In this document: positions 55,242 through 64,000 of the stretch, piece by piece | How the letters are laid out: each line of letters begins with the position of its first letter | Position numbering within the stretch: the first letter of the stretch is position 1 | NCBI RefSeq assembly: GCF_000712055.1 | Contig: NZ_JOOA01000002.1 | Span: 2,640,001 to 2,704,000, forward strand | Length of the DNA: 64,000 nt | Direction: 5' to 3' | Source: Ruminococcus sp. HUN007 | GTDB taxonomy: Bacteria; Bacillota; Clostridia; Oscillospirales; Ruminococcaceae | Translations under genes and position numbers: made by a program | The notes under the pieces: model-generated | What the model was told of the DNA's origin: nothing | Seen by the model: the letters and a program-made list of their open reading frames with translations, nothing else | Database searches by the model: none

Positions 55242-55643
55242 ATGTATGAGACACTTTTGAACCAAGCGGTAAGCGCCCGTGAAAATTCATTCTGTAAATA
55301 CTCCGGATTTGCCGTAGGTGCTGCTCTTCTCTGCAGCGACGGTACTGTATTTACCGGATGCAATATAGAAAACATATCCTATTCACTTACGAACTGTGCG
55401 GAAAGAACAGCTGTATTCAAAGCTGTGTCCGGGGGAAAAAAAGACTTTACAGCAATTGCCGTCGCCGGCGCTGTAAAGTCTGATGATCCGCTTAAGGAAC
55501 CGTGTTTCCCGTGCGGTGCGTGTCTTCAGGTGCTGAGTGAATTCTGCGGACCTGATTTTGATGTGGTCCTTGCAAAGGACGGAAAACCTGAAGTATATAA
55601 ATTTTCTGATCTTATGCCGAGGGTGTTCGACTCAAAGTTCTGA
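55242..55643 (+). CDS. cdd: Cytidine deaminase
   Basis: Deaminates cytidine and deoxycytidine to uridine forms in pyrimidine salvage. Small tetrameric type: FAVGAALLCSDG, the substrate and zinc motif TGCNIENISY...NCAERTA (catalytic Glu in CAE) and PCGACLQVLSEF supplying two zinc Cys. About 133 residues, normal length. ATG 55242 (MYETLLNQAVSAR) is chosen because homologues begin there; the open frame runs back to 55146 without family similarity. No strong RBS, only a GAAAGACGGTG stretch. Confidence 0.9.
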   Translation: MYETLLNQAVSARENSFCKYSGFAVGAALLCSDGTVFTGCNIENISYSLTNCAERTAVFKAVSGGKKDFTAIAVAGAVKSDDPLKEPCFPCGACLQVLSEFCGPDFDVVLAKDGKPEVYKFSDLMPRVFDSKF

Positions 55644-55726
55644 GAAAACGCTGACCGGAGCGCAGATACCGCCTTACCGGAGAGCCCGTGAAACTTGTAT
55701 TCTGCAGTGTCATCGTACGCTGCCGG

Positions 55727-55936
55727 TCACTTTGCGTTCTTAGCCTTTTTGAGTACGTTGCCTTTTTCATCTACTATAGTACAGCTGTCAAGCTGCGATG
55801 TGAGACTCGAAACAACGCTGCGGCGGAATTCGTTGCGGAGCTCAGTCTGCTCTGCCTTTTCCGCTTCGGTAAGACCTTCGGGTGTTTTTGATTTTCTTGC
55901 AAGTTCGTTGATGCGCTGTACTTTTTCGTCTGTCAT
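55727..55936 (-). CDS. YnzC/DUF896 family protein
   Basis: 69 residues. Matches the small DUF896/YnzC family by its N terminus (MTDEKVQRINELARKSKTPEGLTEAEKAEQTELR), where the two-helix hairpin and the TPEGLT turn are characteristic. The B. subtilis member belongs to the SOS-linked yneA region, but the function of the family is uncertain. ATG 55936 after GGAAGG is preferred over 55990. Convergent with cdd. Confidence 0.85.
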   Translation of the reverse strand: MTDEKVQRINELARKSKTPEGLTEAEKAEQTELRNEFRRSVVSSLTSQLDSCTIVDEKGNVLKKAKNAK

Positions 55937-55975
55937 TTTATTATACCTTCCATAATGAGTAAACTGTAGATTTAA

Positions 55976-56067
55976 TGAAACACTGATCAAACCGGAAATC
56001 CGGAGGTGGGATCTGCGGGAGTTCGCCCCGGAGCTCCGCGCTGACTTATGAATAAATCAGCGTTTCC
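55976..56067 (+). mobile_element. MITE copy E (92 bp, internally deleted)
   Basis: Ends TGAAACACTGATC (one terminal G changed) and AATCAGCGTTTCC, with the TTAA duplication at 55972-55975 and 56068-56071. It lacks one arm of the ATCCGG hairpin. Confidence 0.85.
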
Positions 56068-56158
56068 TTAACGTAAACACATCCATTATACTATAATTAA
56101 ATGCAGGCGTCAATAGAATGATCAGTGTTCGGTAAAATCAAAGCAGAGGAATGATAAC

Positions 56159-56878
56159 ATGCCAAAAACAGTACTGATAACCGGTGCATCAAGGGGAATA
56201 GGTGCCGCATGCGCGGAGCTGTTTGCCGAAAACGGTTATAATGTGATAATAAACTATGCCAATAGCAGCGAAAAAGCTGAGGCGCTTGCAGAAAAAACAG
56301 GCGGAACAGCTGTGAAATGTGATGTTTCTGATCCGGAAGCATCGGAGAAAATGGTAAGCGATATAATAGAACGGTTCGGAAAGATCGATGTTCTCGTCAA
56401 CAATGCAGGAATATCGGTCACCGGCGTTTTTGATCTTGTTTCTGACGAGGATGAAAAAAGGCTTTTCGACGTCAACGTATTCGGAACGCTGAACTGTACG
56501 AAAAAGGTGCTTCCGTACATGCTTAAAAGGAAGTACGGAAAGATAATAAATATCTCATCCATGTGGGGTCAGACCGGCGCCTCGTGCGAGGTGCACTATT
56601 CTGCTGCAAAGGCAGCTGTGATCGGATTTACAAAGGCGCTTGCCAGGGAAGTCGGACCGAGCGGGATAAATGTCAACTGCGTCGCTCCCGGCATGGTCAT
56701 GACGGACATGACATCCTGCTATACTGCAGATGAGATTGCGGAGATCACTGAGGAGATCCCGCTTGGAAGATGCGGTGATCCGCGTGACATAGCGGAGGCC
56801 GTCTTTTTCCTCGCTTCGGAAAAAGCGTCGTTTATTACAGGCCAGGTGATCGGGGTAAACGGCGGAATGGTCATATAG
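56159..56878 (+). CDS. SDR oxidoreductase, 3-oxoacyl-ACP reductase-like
   Basis: 239-residue classical short-chain dehydrogenase. NAD(P)-binding TGASRGIG (about residues 7-14), NNAG motif VLVNNAGIS (about 80), Ser of INISSMWGQ (about 136), the catalytic YSAAKAA (Tyr about 149, Lys about 153) and the C-terminal GVNGGMVI. Sequence style is that of FabG (NADPH-dependent reduction of 3-oxoacyl-ACP in fatty acid synthesis), but it stands alone without other fab genes, so it could be an accessory reductase. RBS AGAGGA. Flanked on both sides by MITEs. Confidence 0.85.
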   Translation: MPKTVLITGASRGIGAACAELFAENGYNVIINYANSSEKAEALAEKTGGTAVKCDVSDPEASEKMVSDIIERFGKIDVLVNNAGISVTGVFDLVSDEDEKRLFDVNVFGTLNCTKKVLPYMLKRKYGKIINISSMWGQTGASCEVHYSAAKAAVIGFTKALAREVGPSGINVNCVAPGMVMTDMTSCYTADEIAEITEEIPLGRCGDPRDIAEAVFFLASEKASFITGQVIGVNGGMVI

Positions 56879-56946
56879 GCCGTATAAACGCCTTCAAACC
56901 CCGTAATTTCAGCGTTCCGGGAATCAGGTGAATACAGATTTCCAAT

Positions 56947-56961
56947 TCAATCAGTGTTTTC
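56947..56961. mobile_element. Fragment of a MITE terminus next to copy F
   Basis: TTCAATCAGTGTTTTCC-like end sequence directly before the CTAG duplication of copy F, as if a second element once lay head-to-tail with it. Confidence 0.5.
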
Positions 56962-56965
56962 CTAG

Positions 56966-57074
56966 GAAAACGCTGATTAATTCATAAATCAGCGTGGAGG
57001 TTCGGGGCGAAGCCCTGCAAATCTCACCTCCGGAAATCCGGCGAAGCCGGGTTTCCGTTTTAATAAGTATTTCC
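56966..57074 (-). mobile_element. MITE copy F (109 bp)
   Basis: Ends GAAAACGCTGATT and AATAAGTATTTCC, flanked by a perfect CTAG duplication (56962-56965, 57075-57078), the target type of IS5-group elements. Orientation as copy B. Confidence 0.85.
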
Positions 57075-57271
57075 CTAGTTGCTATTGCACAAAAACGGTT
57101 GTGCCGGATTATGCAATACAAAGAGAATAGACAAAAATCGATTTAAGCTATTGAAGTTTTATCTCCAGTGTGATATATTTGTTTACAAAGAAAGATAGAA
57201 AAACAGCCGGTAAAGTCCGGCGTTTATTCATTTTGGTCCCATATACAGAAAGAAAAGGTGGAGAACAAATA

Positions 57272-59087
57272 ATGAATGGCTTAAAAAGTTTATTGAACAG
57301 GCGCTGGCATAAGTTCAATGAATTTATCAGGAATGTCAACGAGATAAGAAACAGAAACACAGTACAGTACAGCATGACCTGCTTCTTCCTTACTCTGCTC
57401 TTTCCGGTTTTCATAGTACTTATGGCAGAACTGAATCAGGACAAGTATCCGAGCAAGCTCGTGATGTTCATCGTGAACAAACCTCTGGTTATGCTTTTCG
57501 ATATTGCGGTCGCGGCGGCGATCTTTGCAGCGCTGTGCCTGCTGTTCCGCAAGGTGTGGAGAGCAGTGGCAGTCCAGAGCGTGGTCTACTTCATGCTTTC
57601 GATAACCGAGCTTTTCAAGTACGGCACAAACGGCAATCATCTGATCATGACTGACATGAAGCTTATCAGAAGCGTCAAGAGCCTTACTTCATTTGCCTAT
57701 ATAAAAATCACACCAAGACTTGTGACATATACGATAATAGTTATTGCGTATATCGCTTTCACATTCTGGTTCAACCCGAAAATAAAGATAAGTTTAAAAA
57801 AGAGCGTTGCTCCTGCAATAGCATGTGCCGGTGCAGTTCTTTCAATGTTCTTTGTAACAGCAGTTTCAACGCCGGTTTATTCATTCTTTGACGTTGATAC
57901 AACAGCAGCTGACAATGTTTTCATTCTCAACGAGAAATTTGAAAAACAACAGTTTCCTCGCATTTTTCATGCAGACAGCCAGTGAAAATCTTGCAAACAG
58001 ACTTGAAGAGCCTGAAAACTACAGCGAGCAGGCAATTGCAGGTTTCCTTGGCGATGAGAGTAAAAACAGCTATGACGTAACTCCGGATGCTGATTTCAAA
58101 AAGCCTAATGTCATTGTGGTAATGTCCGAGGCACTTGCAGATTTCAGAGCATTCGATGAACTTAAAATAAGCGACGAGTACTACAGCGGCCTCGATAAAG
58201 TGGCTGCCGAAGGACACCGCGGACAGGTTATTGTTCCGACATTCGCAAGTTTTACAGTTCGTACTGAATTCGAGCTTCTTTTCGGTCTTCCGGTAAAGTC
58301 ACTCAATGACCCGAACATGCCGCAGAGAATGCTTGCTGAACGTGACCAGCCGGCTTTCGCCCGTTACTACAAGTCACTTGGCTACAACACGGCTTACGTT
58401 CATCCGTTCCTCAGCTCATTCTACAGCAGAAAGAGAATTTACGGAACATTCGGTTTTGACCAGATGATCTTTGAAGATGATTTCACAGTTCCTGTTGAAT
58501 ACCGCGGTTCATACATCAAGGATGAAACAGTATTCAATCAGATAGAAAAGCTCATAAAGGAATCTGACGAACCGCTTTACTTACATACTACAACGATGCA
58601 GAACCATCAGCCGTATACTGAGGGTGAATCGGATGATGAACTTCTTAACTATCTCGATAACGTAAAGGTTACAGGCGATGCGTTCGAAGCCTTTATTTCA
58701 GATCTTAAGAAGATAGATGAACCGACAGTGGTATTCATGGTAGGTGACCACTTCCCGTCCTTCAAGAATACAGAAGGCAACGTCTACAACCGTCTTGGCA
58801 TCAACAGTTCAACATGCAGCAAGGTATTTGAACAGAACTATGTTGCATGGAGCAACTACGGTGCAGATCTTTCAGCACTTCCGGAGGAAAGAGTATCAAC
58901 ATTCTATGTTCCTTACCTCCTTCTCGATGTGATCGGCGCTCCGAAGGATACATTCATCGAGGCGATGACGGAAAAGATGAAGACACTTCCGGTGTACTCC
59001 ACACAGTATGATTCATCAATACCGGGCGACAGTGAGCTTGACGTGCTTACTTACGACCGTGTGATCGGAGAGAATATTTCCGGTTAA
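57272..59087 (+). CDS. LtaS-like membrane sulfatase family protein (one frameshift)
   Basis: Probable phosphoglycerol transferase or related alkaline-phosphatase-superfamily enzyme at the cell surface. About five membrane helices lie in the first 210 residues, followed by an extracellular sulfatase domain with NVIVVMSEAL (metal Glu), SFTVRTEFELLFGLP (the Thr in the position of the LtaS nucleophile), YNTAYVHPF, YLHTTTMQNHQPY and VVFMVGDHFPS. The frame breaks at an A5 run (57942-57946): the first frame stops at 57985 and the second continues to 59087; four A residues give one protein through EKFENNSFLAFF. ATG 57272 follows GGTGGAG. Substrate is inferred from the family. Confidence 0.82.
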
Positions 59088-59116
59088 TACAGAAATCCCC
59101 CTCCCTCCAGATAGAG

Positions 59117-59170
59117 AAAGCAGCCGAACAGATCAGGGTTTGCCCCCTGGTTTGTCCGGCTGCTTTATTT
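59117..59170 (+). terminator. Terminator after LtaS-like gene
   Basis: Stem AAAGCAGCCG...CGGCTGCTTT with a long loop, then ATTTTAT. Confidence 0.8.
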
Positions 59171-59175
59171 TATGC

Positions 59176-59753
59176 GGATAGGTTCAGAATGAGGAGGCCG
59201 GTATACGTGCAATATGTTTATTGTAATTTTGTGCGAAACGGCTGTCAGATAAGCTGGAAAATTTCATTTTACGGAAGATGTAAATACCGGAAACAGACTA
59301 ATTTTGGACTTTTAAAGCGCGTAATTTCGTGCATTAAAAGGTGCATTTGGTGATTGTATAATTATTTTATACGGGAAAGCACTGAAAAATTGCACAAAGG
59401 ATAGTGCAAAATTATTACAAACGTTTTCATCCCCGGTATTGCGCAGTCCGGAAATGATGTCCGACACATTTCTGAAAAAGTGTTGAAAAGTATGCAAAAA
59501 TATAAAAATCTGAAGAATAACACTGAAATTAATAAATTTGTATGTTCCGCGACCCGGAAAAATCCCGTGTAAAGCTGTCGGTTAAAGCCGAAATGTTGTT
59601 CTTTATGTGGAAAATACACTAAATTTAATGTGTTATAGTCTGCTACATGTCATCTATTGTATTTTTAAACCGTTTGACTTGTGAAATTTCAACTGTAATG
59701 TGGACAGGCGATTAATGCAATAAAATTTGTACACATTTTCTGACCTTAAAGTA
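59176..59753. other. Long AT-rich intergenic region
   Basis: About 580 bp with no supported gene or recognised RNA element. It contains scattered GTGCA motifs and A/T tracts, which could form part of an upstream control region for the adhesin gene. Confidence 0.4.
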
Positions 59754-59782
59754 TTGAAAATGAAATCACATTTGGGTATAAT
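59754..59782 (+). promoter_or_regulatory. Promoter of the adhesin gene, with long leader
   Basis: TTGAAA (59754-59759), 17-bp spacer, TATAAT (59777-59782). The start codon is about 195 bp downstream; the leader has a GTGTGC/GCACAC hairpin near 59831-59846. Confidence 0.6.
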
Positions 59783-59977
59783 AATTTTCGAACGCTAGTT
59801 TTGTGCATATTCTACAAAAGTTGGTCGAAAGTGTGCAGGCCGCACACACCAGGGACGGGGCCATGTCGGATTTGTGTGCAAAATGATATTCGGGCGTGAA
59901 ATCGCGTGTTTATGAGAGGGATATCGGCTGCACGGCGAAAGTTTTTAATTTATTTATTTTTGAAAGGCAGGTATGAT

Positions 59978-62900
59978 ATGATGGACATCAAAAGATCAGA
60001 CAGGCTAAGAAAAACAGCTGCCATAGCAGCTTTAGTGCTGGCAATCAACAGCACCGGTGCCACAGCCGAACTCGGGACAACGGGATTTTTCGACGGGGAT
60101 GTAGTAAGTGCGATCACTATTTCTTCTACCGACTTTGAAATCAAAAGCGAAGCTGATTTAAAGGCTTTCTTAGATCCTGACCAGACACAGAAGAAGCGCG
60201 GTATTATTAATCCTGATGAGGGCGAAACTATTGAAGTTTCAGAATACTTAGGCAACCTTACAGGCGAAAAGACCATTTACGGAAATGGTAAAACAATCAC
60301 AATAACTTCAGAAAAACGGAAAAGCTTCACCACTGTTCAATGAAATTGAAAGCGGCTCCAGAATCGAAAACGTGAATATTAAAACAGCTCCTTCAGTTTA
60401 TATTGAAAGCGATACAACGGTTGGTGCTGTGTGCTGCAAGAACAACGGTGAGATCAGATATGTTACAGTTGATGCGAAAGTAAAATCAGCTTCAAACAGA
60501 GATCACGACAATGCAACGGCGGGTATTATCTGCGGTGAAAATAATGGTAAAATATTCGGCTGTATTGCAGACGGTACACTTGATACCCAAAACAACTATG
60601 CAGGTTCTTTGTGCGGTAAAAATAATAAGAATGGTAATATCGAAAGATGTTCATGCCCTGCTACGATCAATTTTTCAGATACTTCAAAGTTTATAGGCGG
60701 TTTCTGTGGATATAACTCAGGAAAAATATATGACTGTATTTTTGAAGGTTATCTTCCTCATAGTGAATGGAGCAAAACTTATATCCATAGTAATTCTACA
60801 GATAAAGCTTCCGAATACAGAAAGCGTAAAATTGGTGCATTTTCTGGTGAACTGGATACAACAACTGGTTATATTCAGAACAGCCTTTATAACGGACGTA
60901 TTAATCTGACTGAAAATGAGTACAAACTGTTAGCTGCCAAGGCGAAAGATGGCGTTATTGCTGATGATAAGGCAGCACCTAAGGACTTTTTCTGTAATGG
61001 TAATTACGGTGTCGATGATAAAATGGCTAACACTTATCGTATTGACACATATACTTATAATGACGGAACAGAAACAAAAACAATTATTTGTCACGCTCAT
61101 TATCATGATAAAAAATATGGAGATAATCAGCTTGAAAATATTACTGCATCAGAATATACGAAAGAAAACGGAACAGTTAAAAAGAAACTTAACAAGGGAA
61201 GCAATGCTGCAAGACCTACTGAAGAAGAACGTGATGCGTTTATCTGGATAGACGGAGAAAATTTCCCTCGTCTTAATCTTACCAAAGGTTCGACTTCAGC
61301 TGATATCACCGTGAACAATCGCTACTATGACCATACGGAGCAGCCTCTTATCAGTGAAGCTTCAATCGGAAAAGGTTTCGGAACTATCCTTTACAGAGTA
61401 GGTGAAACAGGTGACTGGTCTGAAGAGATTCCGAAAGGAACAACAGCTGGTAAATACACGATATATTATAAAATACAGGCTGGTCCTGGATATGAAAATT
61501 CTGCTGAAAAATCTGTAGTAGCAGAAATAAAACCAAGACAGTTAAAAATCAATGATGTAAGCGTTTCTTACACAGGACAGAAACTTAATGACGAGATCAA
61601 GAGCAAGGTTACTGTTGATAAATCGCTGATGAAGTTTGACGAGAACGGCAATGATACAGGCTACGGACTGGTTGAAGGTGAGTCATGCGGTATATTTGAC
61701 GGATCATTACAGTTCCTTAAGGGAGCAGATGAGGCTACTGTAAATGAACCAGGTGATTACACAATAAGCGCTAAGTCCGATAATCCTAATTACGAACTGC
61801 CCCCTGGTACACTTACTGTTACTGCTCCATCACAGGCTGCTTCTCTGGTAAGACCTACAGCTGCTCCAATTACATACGGACAGTCAGTTGGTGAATCTGA
61901 ACTTTCTGATCTCACCTCAACAGATACACCTTATGCCAAAAGCCCAAAATGGGAATGGGTAGAAGAAGATGCTCTTAAAGCACCAGAAGCTTCTAAGGAA
62001 GATAATAAGGGTAATCCGATTCCATATGTGTATAAAGCACGTATCGAAGTGGATCCAAACTATGATTACACTCAACTTAATGCTAAATATGACGGCGAGC
62101 AGGTGTTTGAACTTAAAACTGATACTGCAACAGGAAAAAACCTATGTTTATGCAAATGTGGATGTTGTTGTAAACAAGAGAACACTTAATGTTATCTGGA
62201 CAGATCCTGAAGATAAGAAGTACACATACAACGGCAATCCAATTTATCCTTCGTATAAAATCGAAGATAAAAATGACGAAACGAAAACAGGTTACATTAG
62301 TGATGATGACAGCCAGAGATACACTACTGCGGTCAAGGTAACATCATCTAAACTTCCTGTTGATGCAGGAAGATATACAGCAACTGTAGAATTTAATTAC
62401 AAAGAGAGACTTTCAGAGAACTATGTATTATCTGTTACACCTAAGGATTATGTCATTGACAAGGCAACTCTTAATGAAGTTGAACCTGTAGAAGTACATG
62501 TTACGTACGGCACAGACATGTCAGGTATAAGAACAGCGGTAAATGGGAAGATAAATGAAACATATGGTGCTAAATATGTATTAACATCTTCATTTAACAT
62601 TAATGATGCAAACGGAAGAAAACTTCCTGATGACGCTGTTCCTGATGTTAGCAAAGATCCATACTCATCAGATATTACTTATACGTTAAACAGCGATGTA
62701 AATCCTGATACTAATCACGAAGGAAAATTCACAGCGAAAGTATATGTTGATCCAGCGGAAACATCTGTTTCTGTCATCGGAAAAAACTGTTGAATATAAT
62801 GGTGAAGCGCAGAAACTTATCGATAAGGTGTCGCTTAAGAATATTGAGCTTATCAGCTTCCAGGTCGTAAACAAAAAAGGTGCAGTGGTTTCTCAGAGTG

Positions 62901-64000
62901 CCGGAACTGCATTTGAAAATGTAACTGCAACAGATGCTGACGAGTATACAGTATCATATACATTCAAACCTGACGGCAACCATAAGCTTCCGGCTGGTAA
63001 TTTCACAGCAAACACTGACGGAACATATACTGGTTATGTATCTGCTGTGATCAAACCTAAGCCAGTTGATGCACGCTGGAACTCAAATGCAAAATACAAC
63101 GAAAATAGTAAGGAAAACGAGATCGTAATCGGTACACAGGCAAATATTTCAGCTTATCTTGAAGACGAAGATGTTTTCAAACGCGACCTCGTTAATGGCA
63201 AGGCACCGAAACTCAGCACAGAGAATGGGAATGCAAGTACAGTAGGAGAATATACTGCTAAAGCAACTTTTGGAAACACTAACTACACGCTTGGTAATAA
63301 TACTTATGATTACAGCATAGTAAAGATAAAAGATCTTCCTGCTATTCCGACTCCGTCGGCAGGTCCTATTACATACGGTCAGACTTTCAATAATGCTAAG
63401 CTGACTGAAGGATGGGCAGTAGATGGCACTGCACCACCTCCGAACGCTGGTGATCATGCAGGAATTGAAGTACATTATCCTGTAAGAGATGATATCTATG
63501 ATTACAAAGACTTTCCGAACTATGTTTCTGGTGATGGCTCATCTAATGGCTACGTCATAGGATACGTAGATATCCTGGTAAATCCTAAGGAACTTACTGT
63601 TGAATGGGAAGACAAGAAAGAGTTTGAGTATAACGGTAAAGTACAGACTCCTGCAATCGTAAAGGTACACGGATATATCGATGAGCCTGAAGACTACGCT
63701 GATTATGAGAATGAATCAGAAGATGCTGAAAGAGCAAAGTACCCTGTAAACCCTGAACCGGACAAGGCAAACGATTATAACGGAATCGATGCCGGTGACC
63801 AGAGAGCAATACCTGTTATCAATGCAACAAAGAAAGATGACGGCACAGATCGTCCTGCAAACTACTTCATCGATCCTGAGGGCGAAACATACTACAAGAA
63901 TTACAAAATAACTCAGCTTGGCGTGAAGGACATCGAAGATGTGAATGTAACTCTTGAGTACGATGAAGCAACATTAGCCAATGCACAGGAAAAGCTTCTT
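59978..64000 (+). CDS. Very large secreted repeat adhesin, 3' end beyond window, three frameshifts
   Basis: Signal peptide at residues 1-~31 after a basic start. Region 60370-60760 encodes GLUG-like repeats (CGENNGKIFGCIADG, CGKNNKNGNIERCS, CGYNSGKIYDCIFEG). From about 61290 on there are repeated beta-sandwich units of the MBG type (ITYGQ..., VSYTGQKLND, PAGKYTIYYKI, then PKELTVEWEDKKEFEYNGKVQTP), each 80-100 residues. Such proteins are surface adhesins or matrix components. The frame shifts +1 at three A runs: 60312-60316 (A5), 62135-62140 (A6) and 62781-62786 (A6). Removing one A at each gives continuous sense (SENGKASPLFNEIE; ATGKTYVYANVDV; IGKTVEYNGEAQ). The frame is open at base 64000. 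Start after GAAAGGCAGG; a second ATG follows at once. Confidence 0.75.

Noticed and set aside
59783..59977. Riboswitch in the adhesin leader
   Set aside because: The leader has one simple hairpin but I could not match any known riboswitch core.

Overview
The window looks like chromosome from a fibre-degrading, Gram-positive gut or rumen bacterium of the Ruminococcus group (R. flavefaciens/R. albus-like). Six secreted proteins carry dockerin-like modules: a GH43 arabinanase, a GH97, two GH5 cellulases, a beta-helix protein and a leucine-rich-repeat protein. The housekeeping genes (ftsH, tilS, dnaB, rplI, gdpP, rnj, dut, cdd) are of Firmicutes type. Species is inferred from gene content only.

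Layout. 1-3049: 3' part of a large polytopic membrane protein. 3125-7518: secreted GH43 with ricin-type and dockerin modules, and an E/K/P-repeat LRR-dockerin protein. 7698-11158: two membrane histidine-kinase-like proteins and a NarL-type regulator in one overlapping operon. 11470-16842: three lipoproteins and a zinc-ribbon membrane protein. 17019-21735: an accessory patch with a Fic protein under a very regular operator array, an unknown gene, an AbiE-like toxin/antitoxin pair and an XRE-superoxide-reductase-like fusion. 21829-25201: GH97-dockerin. 25603-30284: DUF4956 and VTC polyphosphate-polymerase genes divergent from a dockerin beta-helix protein. 30919-36251: an AT-rich, probably acquired segment with a VWA/TSP3 surface protein broken by an IS5-type element, plus a small zinc-ribbon membrane protein. 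36252-42364: an AAA-ATPase/nuclease-like protein and two tandem GH5 cellulases. 42485-59087: dut, ftsH, an IS66-type element, the rnj-gdpP-rplI-dnaB-tilS block, cdd, a DUF896 protein, an SDR reductase and an LtaS-like sulfatase. 59978-64000: start of a very large repeat adhesin that runs off the window.

Two themes cross the window. First, six ~110-bp palindromic elements share their termini and 4-bp target duplications with the intact IS5-type element at 31410-32633, so they look like its non-autonomous (MITE) family. Second, eight apparent frameshifts all lie in A (or T) homopolymers: seven are explained by one extra A and one by a missing A. They interrupt otherwise coherent genes (membrane protein, XRE fusion, GH97, VWA protein, LtaS-like, adhesin three times). 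Assembly or sequencing error is the simplest explanation; slippage or phase variation is the alternative. I give the reconstructed full gene spans. No tRNA, rRNA or CRISPR array was seen.
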